Counted from the stretch's first letter, positions 7,789-20,779 are shown. The stretch is 64,000 nt of DNA from Bauldia sp963759235 (GCA_963759235.1 CAVWYO010000001.1:1-64000); one strand, 5' to 3'. Made by a program: numbers and translations. Notes: a model not told the origin generated them from the letters alone.

Positions 7789-8036
7789 CGGATCTCTCTC
7801 GGCTTCCGGCCGCCCTGCGTGGCGACCCAAGCCTCCCCCAGGGCGACCCGGTGTGCGATCGCCCATCGGAGGAGTGTCTGACGTTTGCTCGCCGGCAGGG
7901 TGCCAGCCACGATCGTCATCGTCTTCATATCGACCACGGCTCGGTGTTCTGCAATGACCGCGTGAAAATGCGGTGGCGCATGATCATTGGGATAGAACTG
8001 AACTTTGACGCCTTCTACCACTGCAACGGTCGGCAT
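7785..8036 (-). CDS. DUF4160 protein
   Basis: Encodes 83 residues from the ATG at 8036 (MPTVAVVEG). The DUF4160 signature VQFYPNDHAPPHFHA, with its His cluster, lies at residues ~11-25, and LLRWAIAHR is near the C-terminus. A longer reading to 8075 adds a tail without family similarity. It is coupled to the DUF2442 gene by ATGA overlap. The biochemical role is unknown; the conserved His/Asp residues hint at metal or nucleic-acid binding, but this is not established. Confidence 0.85.
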   Translation of the reverse strand: MPTVAVVEGVKVQFYPNDHAPPHFHAVIAEHRAVVDMKTMTIVAGTLPASKRQTLLRWAIAHRVALGEAWVATQGGRKPREIR

Positions 8037-8129
8037 CAGTTTCCCGATCTCTTCCAGCAGGACCCTCGCGGGCAACAGCCTAGATACCAGCCGACAGCTG
8101 CCACCGTCAAAGCGCCCCGGTACCGAGCT

Positions 8130-8333
8130 TCAGCGCCATCGGGACGGTCGCCGCGAGACATACGCCACGGCCCATCCGATCAGCCACACTATGATCCCGA
8201 CCACCGCAAACGTCACCGCCGCAAAGATGGGATCGCCGAGATCGTGGCGGAACAAAGCAACGAAGGCGGCCAGGAAGAGGATCGCCGCGACGACGGTCGT
8301 CCCCCACGCCACGTGCTGGGCATAGCGGGCCAT
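8130..8333 (-). CDS. small two-helix membrane protein
   Basis: Encodes 67 residues with two hydrophobic helices (about 10-27 and 37-58), a charged turn between them (HDLGDP) and a basic C-terminus (SRRPSRWR), predicting an inner-membrane hairpin. It lies 20 bases after sucB on the same strand. I recognise no family. Confidence 0.6.
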   Translation of the reverse strand: MARYAQHVAWGTTVVAAILFLAAFVALFRHDLGDPIFAAVTFAVVGIIVWLIGWAVAYVSRRPSRWR

Positions 8334-8353
8334 CGACGCGATACCCGTGCCAG

Positions 8354-9619
<1,266 letters not shown>

Positions 9620-9643
9620 CGCTCTCTCCTGACAGCGCGCCGC

Positions 9644-12625
<2,982 letters not shown>

Positions 12626-12735
12626 TTTCATATTCCGCGAGGGGGAGGGTGCTCGCGCTCTTCTCTTCGCGTGGCCACGCGCCACGCTCTACTGGCCGAT
12701 CCTGCCGAAATCAACGACTCATTTGGTCTTTCGGC

Positions 12736-13620
12736 TCACGCCTTCAAGACTTCGGCGAGCGTGGAACCCAAACGCGCCGGCAATTCCGACACGCGGATTC
12801 CGGCCGAGCGCATCGCCTCGATCTTGTCCTCGGCGCCGCCCTTCCCCCCTGCAATGATCGCGCCAGCATGGCCCATCCGCCGGCCGGGCGGCGCGGTTCG
12901 TCCCGCAATGAAGCCAACGACCGGCTTGGCACGACCCCGCGCCGCCTCGTCCTTGAGGAACCGGGCCGCATCCTCCTCCGATGACCCGCCGATTTCGCCG
13001 ATCATGACGATGGACCTCGTCTCGCCGTCGGCGAGGAGCATTTCAAGCACGTCGATGAAGTCCATACCCTTGACCGGGTCGCCGCCGATCCCGACCGCGG
13101 TGGTCTGGCCGAGCCCGGCATTGGTGGTTTGAAACACCGCCTCGTATGTGAGCGTTCCTGACCGCGAAACGATCCCGACCGACCCTTTCTTGAAGATGTT
13201 GCCCGGCATGATGCCGATCTTGCATGCGCCAGCGGTCATCACGCCCGGGCAGTTGGGGCCCACCAGCCGCGCGCGCGAACCGCAAAGGGCGCGCCGAACC
13301 TTCACCATATCGACGACCGGGATGCCTTCGGTGATGCAGACGATCAGCGGGATTTCGGCGTCGATCGCCTCGAGGATGGCGTCGGCGGCAAAGGGCGGCG
13401 GCACGTAGATGACCGTGGCGTCGGGTGCGGTGGCCTGCTTCGCCTCCATCACCGTGTCGAAGACCGGCAGGTCGAGATGGGTGCGACCGCCCTTCCCCGG
13501 CGACACGCCGCCGACCATCCTGGTGCCGTAAGCGATCGCCTGCTCGGAATGAAACGTCCCGTTGGTGCCCGTGAACCCCTGGCAGATGACCTTGGTGGCG
13601 GCGTCGATGAGGATGGACAT
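12736..13620 (-). CDS. sucD: succinyl-CoA synthetase alpha subunit
   Basis: Encodes 294 residues. CoA-binding Rossmann domain at the N-terminus (CQGFTGTNGTFHSEQAI) and the ligase domain with the phosphorylated His251 in GHAGAII. With SucC it converts succinyl-CoA to succinate with NTP formation. Three bases separate it from sucC, so the two are certainly co-transcribed. Confidence 0.97.
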   Translation of the reverse strand: MSILIDAATKVICQGFTGTNGTFHSEQAIAYGTRMVGGVSPGKGGRTHLDLPVFDTVMEAKQATAPDATVIYVPPPFAADAILEAIDAEIPLIVCITEGIPVVDMVKVRRALCGSRARLVGPNCPGVMTAGACKIGIMPGNIFKKGSVGIVSRSGTLTYEAVFQTTNAGLGQTTAVGIGGDPVKGMDFIDVLEMLLADGETRSIVMIGEIGGSSEEDAARFLKDEAARGRAKPVVGFIAGRTAPPGRRMGHAGAIIAGGKGGAEDKIEAMRSAGIRVSELPARLGSTLAEVLKA

Positions 13621-13623
13621 CCC

Positions 13624-14820
13624 CTAGCCCCCCTTCACCGCCGCGACGACCTTCTGGGCCGCGTCGTCGAGATCATCGGCACTGATCACGTTGAGGCCGG
13701 AATCGACGACGATCTGCTTGCCCAGCTCGACATTGGTGCCTTCCAGCCGAACGACCAGCGGCACCTCCAGCCCGACCTCCTTGACCGCCGCGATGATGCC
13801 TTCCGCCACCACGTCGCAGCGCATGATGCCGCCGAAGATGTTGACGAGGATGCCTTTGACGTTGGGGTCAGCGGTGATGATCTTGAACGCCACCGCTACC
13901 CGCTCCTTCGATGCGCCGCCGCCGACATCGAGGAAGTTGGCCGGCTCGGCGCCATAGAGCTTGATGATGTCCATCGTCGCCATGGCCAGCCCCGCGCCAT
14001 TCACCATGCAGCCGATGTCGCCGTCGAGCGCGACATACGAGAGGTCGTTTTCCGACGCCTCGACTTCCTTGGGATCATCCTCTCCGGGATCGCGCAGTTC
14101 GGCGACATCGGGATGGCGGAACAGTGCGTTGTCGTCGAAATTGATCTTGGCGTCGAGGCAGAGGAGGCTGCCTTCTTCCGTCACCACCAGCGGATTGATC
14201 TCGAGGAGGCTCATGTCCTTCTCGGTGAAGGCGCGATAGAGGGTCGCGATCAGGCGGTCGCATTGTCCGATCTGATCGCCGGCGAGGCCGAGCCCGTAGG
14301 CGATCGACCGGCCGACATGGGAGGTGTAGCCGGCCGCCGGATCGACATGGACGGTGATGATCTTCTCCGGCGTCTTCGCCGCGACGTCCTCGATGTTCAC
14401 GCCGCCCTCCTCAGAGGCGATGAAGGCGACGCGTCCGCTGCCGCGATCGACGAGGCAGGAGAGATAGAGCTCGCGCGCGATCGCCGAGCCTTCCTCGATG
14501 TAGAGGCGATTGACGGGCCGTCCGGCAGAACCGGTCTGGTGGGTGACCAGCGTGCTGCCCAGCATTTGCTCGGCGTCGGCGACCACCTTCGCGACGGATC
14601 GGGCCAGGCGAACGCCGCCGGCGTCACCGGCCTTCACCTCCTTGAAGCGGCCCTTGCCCCGCCCCCCCGCATGGATCTGGGACTTCACCACCCAAAGCGG
14701 TCCGCCAAGCTCCTGCGCCGCAGCCTCGGCTTCCTTCACCGAGAAGGCCGGAATGCCTTTGGCGACTGGCGCGCCGAAGTCGCGAAGGATCGCCTTGGCC
14801 TGGTATTCATGGATATTCAT
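13624..14820 (-). CDS. sucC: succinyl-CoA synthetase beta subunit
   Basis: Encodes 398 residues. N-terminal ATP-grasp domain (MNIHEYQAKAILRDFGAPVAKG), the family block QIHAGGRGK at ~48-56, metal and nucleotide residues in LLEINPLV, and the C-terminal flavodoxin-like domain (GILVNIFGGIMRCD, LEGTNVELGK). It lies 36 bases after mdh and 3 bases before sucD on the minus strand. Confidence 0.97.
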   Translation of the reverse strand: MNIHEYQAKAILRDFGAPVAKGIPAFSVKEAEAAAQELGGPLWVVKSQIHAGGRGKGRFKEVKAGDAGGVRLARSVAKVVADAEQMLGSTLVTHQTGSAGRPVNRLYIEEGSAIARELYLSCLVDRGSGRVAFIASEEGGVNIEDVAAKTPEKIITVHVDPAAGYTSHVGRSIAYGLGLAGDQIGQCDRLIATLYRAFTEKDMSLLEINPLVVTEEGSLLCLDAKINFDDNALFRHPDVAELRDPGEDDPKEVEASENDLSYVALDGDIGCMVNGAGLAMATMDIIKLYGAEPANFLDVGGGASKERVAVAFKIITADPNVKGILVNIFGGIMRCDVVAEGIIAAVKEVGLEVPLVVRLEGTNVELGKQIVVDSGLNVISADDLDDAAQKVVAAVKGG

Positions 14821-14856
14821 GCTGCCCCCAGCCGACCGCCCGGCCCCGACCGCCGG

Positions 14857-15823
14857 CTATTTGCCGAGCGCCGGGAAGAGCCGGACGCAAGCCTTGAGCA
14901 GGCCGTCCACCGCCGCGATCGACTTGTCGAACATCTGCCGCTCGGGCTTGGCGAGGCTGATCTCGATGATCCGCTCGATCCCCTTCGCCCCGATGACCAC
15001 CGGCACGCCGATGTAGCGATCCTTGACGCCGTATTCGCCCTTGAGACAGGCGGCGCAGGGCAGCACCCGCTTCTTGTCCTTGAGATAGCTTTCGGCCATC
15101 GCGATGGCCGAGGCCGCCGGCGCGTAGAAGGCCGACCCACTCTTGAGAAGATTGATGACCTCAGCCCCGCCGTCGCGGGTGCGCTGGACGATTTCGTCGA
15201 CCCGCTTCTTGGTCGTCCAACCCATCTTGATGAGGTCCGTCAGCGGAATCCCGGCGACCGTCGTGTATTGGATGAGCGGCACCATGGTGTCGCCATGGCC
15301 GCCGAGCACGAAGGCGCTGACGTCCTCCACCGAGACGTCGAACTCGGTGGCAATGAAATAGCGCAGCCGCGCCGAATCGAGAACGCCCGCCATGCCGACC
15401 ACCATGTCGCGCGGCAGCCCCGAGAATTTCTGCAGCGCCCAGACCATCGCGTCGAGCGGGTTGGTGATGCAGATGACGAAGGCCTTCGGGGCGTATTTCC
15501 TGATCCCGGCGCCGACCTGCTCCATCACCTTGAGATTGATCTCAAGCAGGTCATCGCGGCTCATGCCCGGCTTACGCGGCACGCCGGCCGTAACGATGCA
15601 AACGTCGGCGCCCTTGATCCCCGCATAGGCGGATGTGCCGGCGAGCTTTGCGTCGAAGCCGTTGACCGGCGAGGACTTCAGCAAGGTCCAGCGCCTTGCC
15701 CTCGGGAACCCCTTCGACGACGTCGAAAAGCACCACGTCGCCGAGTTCCTTGAGGGCGGCGAGAAGGGCGAGGGTACCGCCGATCTGACCGGCGCCGATG
15801 AGGGCAATTCTGGGTCGGGCCAT
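14857..15823 (-). CDS. mdh: malate dehydrogenase, frame broken near 15677
   Basis: The gene should encode 321 residues. The N-terminus from ATG 15823 (MARPRIALIGAGQIGGTLA, the NAD-binding loop) is in one frame up to EGKALDLAE. The rest, from SSPVNGFDAKLAGTSAY to the stop at 14857, is in another. Relatives read LDIAESSPV here, so an extra base in the coding run GCTGAAGTCC (plus-strand TT at 15677-15678) explains the break. Downstream the active site is intact: CITNPLDAMVW, AGVLDSARLRYF and the catalytic His in GGHGDTMVP. It oxidises malate to oxaloacetate and leads the suc operon. A true null in this gene would be surprising; sequence error is likely. Confidence 0.93.
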
Positions 15824-16070
15824 GGTGAGGAAATCCTGAGGAGAGGTATCCCCGAGTGACTAGCCCGATTGATGCTGCGCTGCAAGCGGCGGCGGCAGGC
15901 TCCCCCTCCAAACGGGATTCCCAACAGGACCATCCGTGCAATTTGCGATATATTGCCAATTCGACCGGCTAGATTACGATGATCGGACAACAGGTCCGCC
16001 ATTGATCCGACCGCCTGCAGAGAGCCGCGGTGGTGCGAGTCGCTCTTGGTGTTGAGAGGGGTGGAATCCG

Positions 16071-16940
16071 ATGTCGATCTATCTAGGCGACGACAACGCC
16101 AACGCACCTTCGCTTGACTACTACACGGCAATGTATGGGGCGGGCGGCAACGACGTCTTGCTGTCTGCCTATGCCGGCGCGGTCTACATCAATGGTGGGC
16201 CGGGGGCGGACTACTGCCTCGTGTTCAATGTCGGTGCGACTGCCCATTTCGACGGCGGCGACGGCAACGATTTTCTCATGGGAGAGCAGGTCGGCGACAG
16301 TCTATACGGCGGGAATGACGACGATCTTCTTGCCGGCGTCGTCCCGCTGACGCTCGTTTCACAGGCCGAACTTACATCCGCCACCCCAAGTGGCAACGAC
16401 TACCTGGAAGGCGGCGCCGGCACCGATGGCTGCTACGGCTTCGATGGCAATGACACGATCTATGGAGGCGACGGTAACGACGCCGGCATCGTCGTTGTAC
16501 TGCAGCTTTCGGGCGTCGCGATTGGCATCAAGGCGGGCCTTTTCGGCGGAAGCGGCAAAGACTACGTCGACGGCGGTCGCGGCAACGACTGGATCGATGG
16601 TGGCCTCGGCAAAGACGTGCTGGTCGGTGGTCTCGGCAAGGATGTTTTCGACTTCAATTCCATCAAGGACAGCCATCCGGGCAAGAAGGCCGACACCATC
16701 CGCGATTTCTCCCACGCTGAGCGCGATACGATCGATCTCTCGGACATCGACGCCCGGACCGACAAGGGCGGCAACCAGGCCTTCAAGTTCATCGGCACGG
16801 ACGCCTTCCACGACAAGGCGGGCGAGCTTCGCTTCAAGAATGGGGTCCTGTCGGGCGACGTGAACGGAGACGGCAGCGCCGACTTTCAGGTCAAGCTGGC
16901 CGGCGTGTCGGTGCTGCACGACACCGACATCAACCTCTAG
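16071..16940 (+). CDS. RTX-type calcium-binding protein
   Basis: Encodes 289 residues, preceded by a GGGGTGGAA-type ribosome-binding sequence. Clusters of glycine/aspartate nonapeptides lie at ~25-60, 65-90, 110-150 and 165-205 (GGDGNDFLMG, GGAGTDGCYGFDGND, GGRGNDWIDGG). The C-terminal ~85 residues (KADTIRDFSHAERDTIDLSDIDA to DFQVKLAGVSVLHDTDINL) match the serralysin-type C-terminal domain that guides type I secretion. It has no protease, lipase or other catalytic domain, so its role is unclear: adhesin, surface-layer or matrix component. It is transcribed divergently from mdh. Confidence 0.85.
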   Translation: MSIYLGDDNANAPSLDYYTAMYGAGGNDVLLSAYAGAVYINGGPGADYCLVFNVGATAHFDGGDGNDFLMGEQVGDSLYGGNDDDLLAGVVPLTLVSQAELTSATPSGNDYLEGGAGTDGCYGFDGNDTIYGGDGNDAGIVVVLQLSGVAIGIKAGLFGGSGKDYVDGGRGNDWIDGGLGKDVLVGGLGKDVFDFNSIKDSHPGKKADTIRDFSHAERDTIDLSDIDARTDKGGNQAFKFIGTDAFHDKAGELRFKNGVLSGDVNGDGSADFQVKLAGVSVLHDTDINL

Positions 16941-17074
16941 GCCGAAGATGCCGGGGCGCAGCGGCCCTGTTCGCCGGCGCTGTTCCGCGGACGAAAGGCC
17001 TGCGGGGTATTACCGAACCGGGCCCGGAGCCGCCGGCTGAAATAGGACAGATCCGTACCTGCGAGACCAGGACC

Positions 17075-18265
17075 TCATTCTGTAGGGATGGCCTCGCTCG
17101 TCCCGCGCGGCGCCGCGCGAGGCGCCGCCAGATAGGCTTCCGACCGCATTTCGGTGAGGCGGGAGACTGTCCGCCGGAAGGCGAAGGCTTCGTTGCCTTG
17201 TTCCGCCGGATAAAGCACCGCTGGTTCCGCCGCAGCGGAGGCGATCAGCTTGACGCCGCGATCGTAAAAGACGTCGACAAGGTTGATGAAGCGGCGCGCC
17301 ACGTCGCGCCGCGCCGCGGCAATCACCGGGATATCGTCGACGATGACGATATCGAAGGTATCGGCGATCGCGGCGAAATCCGAAGCACCGAGTGGCGCTT
17401 CGCAAAGGTCGGCGAAGGCGAAACGGGCGATGCGTCTCGCCGCTTTGGGAATTGCAAGCTGCCGCCCCTTGACCGGCAGCGTTCCCGGTTGACCGCCGTC
17501 GCCGCCGGTGAGGCTCCGCCAAACGTCGTCGAGGGCGGCGCGCGCCGACGGCCCGGCCGGCGTGACATAGGCGGTGACCTCCCCGAGTTTTCGCAGCCGA
17601 TAGTCGGTTCCCGCATCGAGTTCGACGATCTCGACATGCCGCCTCAACACGTCGATGAAGGGGAGGAAGAGCCCGCGGTTCAGCCCGCCGCTGTAGAGGT
17701 CTTCCGGTGCGGTGTTGGAGGTCGCGACGAGAACCAGGCCCCGGTCGAAAAGCGCGTCGAAAAGGCGCGACAAGATCATCGCGTCGGCGATGTCCTCGAC
17801 AGCGAACTCGTCGAGGCAGATGAGCCGGGTCTCGCCGGCGATATCTGCCGCCACCGGTCCGATCGGGTCGTCACCGTTCCCGGCACCGTTTCGCATCGCT
17901 TTGCGGACGGCGTGAATACGGTCGTGAACGTCCGCCATGAACGCGGGGAAATGCGTCCGGCGCTTGGCGCCCAGCGGCGCCGCCGTGAAGAACGCGTCCA
18001 TCAGCATCGTCTTGCCGCCGCCGACGCCGCCGTGGATGTAGAGGCCCTTCGGCGGCGCGACCGTCCGACCGGCGAAGAGCCAGCCGAGCGCTCGTCCCTT
18101 TGCGGCGAGGCGGTCCTCCGCAAGCCGCTGGTCGAGCCGATCGAGCCGGCGGGCAAGGCTCAGTTGCGCACGATCTTCGGAGAGCTCCGCCGCAGCGACC
18201 AGCGATCGATACCGGGCGACAACGCCCCCGAGGCCGGCAATCCCATCACCGGAGCTGATCGCCAT
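17075..18265 (-). CDS. zapE: cell division protein ZapE (AFG1-like ATPase)
   Basis: Encodes 396 residues. P-loop ATPase of the AFG1 family: Walker A in GLYIHGGVGGGKTMLMD, Walker B in TRLICLDEFAVED, and the family blocks LVATSNTAPEDLYSGGLNR and LIASAAAEPAVLYP. ZapE acts at the division septum, binding FtsZ in an ATP-dependent way. ATG 18265 was chosen because it avoids overlapping the preceding lipoprotein gene; a longer frame to 18331 adds an Arg/Ser-rich tail. Proximity to mdh is usual in this order. Confidence 0.92.
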   Translation of the reverse strand: MAISSGDGIAGLGGVVARYRSLVAAAELSEDRAQLSLARRLDRLDQRLAEDRLAAKGRALGWLFAGRTVAPPKGLYIHGGVGGGKTMLMDAFFTAAPLGAKRRTHFPAFMADVHDRIHAVRKAMRNGAGNGDDPIGPVAADIAGETRLICLDEFAVEDIADAMILSRLFDALFDRGLVLVATSNTAPEDLYSGGLNRGLFLPFIDVLRRHVEIVELDAGTDYRLRKLGEVTAYVTPAGPSARAALDDVWRSLTGGDGGQPGTLPVKGRQLAIPKAARRIARFAFADLCEAPLGASDFAAIADTFDIVIVDDIPVIAAARRDVARRFINLVDVFYDRGVKLIASAAAEPAVLYPAEQGNEAFAFRRTVSRLTEMRSEAYLAAPRAAPRGTSEAIPTE

Positions 18266-18287
18266 TGCTGCTCGGCTGGAACGTCGT

Positions 18288-18836
18288 CTACCGGTAGAAG
18301 GAGACCGAACCGCCGCTGTCGATGGAGCCATCGAACCGGCTGCCGCCCGCCGATTGCAGCCGCGCGATCGGCGTGCCGCCCTGGCCGGCGAGGACGACCT
18401 GGCGGCCGTCGAGATTCCAGGCGGAAATCGATTTGAGGGTGTCGGACGAACAGCCGCGCGTCGAAGCGCGGTAACCGCCGGTCCAGCTGGTGAGCGTCAT
18501 AAACAACTGGCACGACTCGCCGTTGGACGCGATCGTCCAGCCGCCAAGCAGATCGGTGCGGCCGATCGCGCCCGAGGACGCCGGCGGCGCCGGCGCGGCG
18601 GGCGCCGCGGACGCGACATCCGTGCCTCCGCCGGCGGCAGGCAGCGGCTCGGAAATGACGGCGCCGCCCGGTGGGGCATTGGCAACGTCGCCGGATGTCA
18701 TTGGAGGCGGCAGGCCACCGGCGACTTGTGTCGAGGGCGGCTGGTTTCGCCCGGAACCCAATCCGATCGCCCCGATCGAGCCGCAGCCGCAAAGGGTCAA
18801 AGCGAGCGCGACCGGGAATAGGCGGTTAACCGGCAT
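18288..18836 (-). CDS. Omp19-like lipoprotein, AprI/Inh inhibitor fold
   Basis: Encodes 182 residues from ATG 18836, with AAGGGA about eight bases upstream. The hydrophobic leader ends in LTLCGCGS, a lipobox-like cysteine, so it is probably an outer-membrane lipoprotein. A Pro/Ala-rich linker (~30-95) leads to a C-terminal domain (GWTIASNGESCQLFMT, CSSDTLKSISAWNLDG, GSRFDGSIDSGG) that follows the pattern of Brucella Omp19 and the AprI/Inh metalloprotease-inhibitor family. Omp19 is known to inhibit proteases, so a protective role is inferred. It is followed by zapE 22 bases downstream. Confidence 0.85.
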   Translation of the reverse strand: MPVNRLFPVALALTLCGCGSIGAIGLGSGRNQPPSTQVAGGLPPPMTSGDVANAPPGGAVISEPLPAAGGGTDVASAAPAAPAPPASSGAIGRTDLLGGWTIASNGESCQLFMTLTSWTGGYRASTRGCSSDTLKSISAWNLDGRQVVLAGQGGTPIARLQSAGGSRFDGSIDSGGSVSFYR

Positions 18837-19019
18837 CAGCAATGTCCCTTTTCCTGCCAGCCAAGACGACGAATCTCACGCCTAGTGGTGAATTGTAGCG
18901 GGTTTCAGGCAAACGCCGTGTTTTTGCAACCCTTTATTGGCCGAAACGGCAAGCGCCGGCCCTCGACAATACATGGGACACCGGCGCTTGCGAGACGCAA
19001 AAGCGATAGCAGGCGACCG

Positions 19020-19208
19020 TCAGTCGCGGGCCGTGACGTGTTGCGGCAGCTTCAACTGGGCGGCCTTGGCGCGGACTTCCGCTTCCGGCCGGCCAAGGGT
19101 GTGGCCAATCAACTCAGGCTGAACGCCCGCCTTCCAGAGTTCCCGCAGTTTTTCGACCGCCGTGATGGTCCACGGCGTACCGGCGTTAAGGGTCACGTTG
19201 TCGGTCAT
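19020..19208 (-). CDS. small conserved protein
   Basis: Encodes 62 residues (MTDNVTLNAGTPWTITAVEKL). GGAG lies 4-7 bases before the tandem ATG codons at 19211 and 19208. The C-terminal two-thirds reads like a helix-turn-helix-type helical module (VEKLRELWKAG, HTLGRPEAEVRAKAAQL), similar to GcrA/SANT-like DNA-binding motifs. The function is unproven. It stands alone between zapE-side genes and sdhB. Confidence 0.7.
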   Translation of the reverse strand: MTDNVTLNAGTPWTITAVEKLRELWKAGVQPELIGHTLGRPEAEVRAKAAQLKLPQHVTARD

Positions 19209-19315
19209 CATCTCGCTCCATGATCCTTGGTATGTCCCTCATATGGGTGCCGATCCGGTCAGGATTAACCCCGACGGAAGAAAATACGAGCAATTCGATC
19301 CGCAAGAACGGTAAA

Positions 19316-19342
19316 GGCCCGGCAATCGACGATCGCCGGGCC
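19316..19342 (-). terminator. terminator after sdhB
   Basis: Stem GGCCCGGC / GCCGGGCC with an 11-base loop. Read on the minus strand it is followed by TTTACCGTTCTT. It lies just beyond the sdhB stop at 19349. Confidence 0.7.
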
Positions 19343-19348
19343 GACCCG

Positions 19349-20161
19349 CTAAATCCGCCGCTCGACCATCATCTTCTTGACCTCGGCGATTGCCTTGGCC
19401 GGGTTCAAGCCCTTCGGGCAGGTCTGGGCGCAGTTGAGGATGGTGTGGCAGCGATAGAGCCGAAACGGATCCTCGAGCTCGTCGAGTCGCCGGCCCGCCG
19501 CTTCGTCGCGGGAATCGATCAGCCAGCGATAAGCCTGCAGGAGCACGGCCGGCCCGAGATAGCGGTCGCCATTCCACCAATAGGATGGGCAGGACGTCGA
19601 GCAGCAGGCGCAAAGGATGCACTCGTAGAGACCATCGAGCTTGGCGCGGTCGGACGGCGACTGCCGCCACTCCGTTTGCGGCACCGGCGTCTCGGTTTGC
19701 AGCCACGGCTCGATCGAGCGGAGCTGGGCATAGAAGGTCGCAAGGTCGGGGACCAGATCCTTGACCACCGGCAGGTGCGGCAACGGATAGATGGCGATCG
19801 GCCCTTCCATGTCTTCCATCGCCCGTGTGCAGGCCAGCGTGTTGGTGCCGTCGACATTCATCGCGCAGGAGCCGCACACGCCCTCTCGGCACGAGCGCCG
19901 GAAGGTGAGGGTCGGGTCGACGTTGTTCTTGATCCAGATCAGCCCGTCGAGAACCATCGGCGGGCAATCGTCGGTATCGACGAAATAGGTGTCGATCCTC
20001 GGATTGCTCTCTCGGTCGGGATCGTAGCGATAGATGCGGAATTCGCGGAGATTGCCGGCACCATCCGGCTTCGGCCAGGTCTTGCCGGCAGTGACAGTGG
20101 AGTTCTTCGGGAGCGTGAGCTGGACCATCTGCGGCAATCTTCCGATACTTGCGGCGGACAT
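19349..20161 (-). CDS. sdhB: succinate dehydrogenase iron-sulfur subunit
   Basis: Encodes 270 residues (259 if the internal ATG at 20128, MVQLTLPKNS, is used). [2Fe-2S] cluster ligands are in SCREGVCGSCAMNVDG and the following NTLAC. The [4Fe-4S] and [3Fe-4S] ligands are in CILCACCSTSCPSYW and CHTILNCAQTCPKGLNP. It carries electrons from SdhA flavin to the membrane quinone site. It is normally the last gene of sdhCDAB; here a sulfotransferase-like gene and a DUF3052 gene separate it from sdhA. Confidence 0.97.
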   Translation of the reverse strand: MSAASIGRLPQMVQLTLPKNSTVTAGKTWPKPDGAGNLREFRIYRYDPDRESNPRIDTYFVDTDDCPPMVLDGLIWIKNNVDPTLTFRRSCREGVCGSCAMNVDGTNTLACTRAMEDMEGPIAIYPLPHLPVVKDLVPDLATFYAQLRSIEPWLQTETPVPQTEWRQSPSDRAKLDGLYECILCACCSTSCPSYWWNGDRYLGPAVLLQAYRWLIDSRDEAAGRRLDELEDPFRLYRCHTILNCAQTCPKGLNPAKAIAEVKKMMVERRI

Positions 20162-20191
20162 CGCGGGACGGCGAACGCCTGTGCTCGCCCC

Positions 20192-20650
20192 CTAGATGAC
20201 TAGCGCCGCTCCTTGCGGATCACAAGCTTCAGGCCGGACCATACCGGACCATACCATATCGATCGCCGCCACCTTGACGTCGACCAGGTCGCGTTTCAGC
20301 GCCTCCTCCCTCACGACATCCTCCGTCACGTCGGTCGGCATCCTCGACGCCTTTTTCGGCCACGAGACCCAGATCATCCCGTCGGGCTTCAAAGCCATCT
20401 GGAGCCGCGAAAGCTCAGCGGCGATCTCCGCACGGCGGGTGGTGAAGGCGTGGATCACGTCGAAGCGACGCGTGCCGAGCTTCGCATGCCAGTCTGCCGC
20501 CCGCGCCGCCGCCGCGAAATCCGGCCATCGGGCGAGTTCGCCGAGTTCCGGCGGCAGCGCGATGAACGCCGCAACCATTCCCGACTTGAAGCCGAGCTTG
20601 TCGGCAAGCGGCTTGCCGGAATAGCCCGCCGGAGCCTGCCTCGCCGACAT
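20192..20650 (-). CDS. DUF3052 protein
   Basis: Encodes 152 residues from ATG 20650. The N-terminal GYSGKPLADKLGFKSG and central MIWVSWPKKASRMPTDVTED are characteristic of DUF3052 proteins, which are small soluble alpha/beta proteins without assigned activity. The gene lies 30 bases upstream of sdhB on the same strand and may be co-transcribed with it. Its position between sdhA and sdhB is unusual. Confidence 0.85.
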   Translation of the reverse strand: MSARQAPAGYSGKPLADKLGFKSGMVAAFIALPPELGELARWPDFAAAARAADWHAKLGTRRFDVIHAFTTRRAEIAAELSRLQMALKPDGMIWVSWPKKASRMPTDVTEDVVREEALKRDLVDVKVAAIDMVWSGMVRPEACDPQGAALVI

Positions 20651-20671
20651 GGCCACGTATCGCTCCGCCTA

Positions 20672-20779
20672 TCAGCCGCCTTGGCAGGCGGGTCCGGCAT
20701 CGACGACGAACATGGTGGCCTTGGTAAGCTGCGGGACCGCCGGTGAAACAGCCACCGCCAACAAACCGACAAATCGCAT
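20672..20779 (-). CDS. 35-residue secreted-like peptide
   Basis: ATG 20779 is preceded by a very strong GGGAGGGG ribosome-binding site seven bases upstream. The short frame (MRFVGLLAVAVSPAVPQLTKA, then MFVVDAGPACQGG) has a basic start and hydrophobic core like a signal sequence. It may be a genuine small protein or the stub of a decayed secreted protein. It lies 22 bases before the DUF3052 gene on the same strand. Confidence 0.45.
   Translation of the reverse strand: MRFVGLLAVAVSPAVPQLTKATMFVVDAGPACQGG

Noticed and set aside
15677..15678. Programmed frameshifting in mdh
   Set aside because: There is no slippery heptamer or downstream pseudoknot-like structure, and malate dehydrogenases are not known to use it. 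An extra base by error or mutation is simpler.
13477..15753. 758-codon plus-strand frame opposite sucD, sucC and mdh
   Set aside because: It runs across three confirmed minus-strand genes with shadow-type composition and has no domain.
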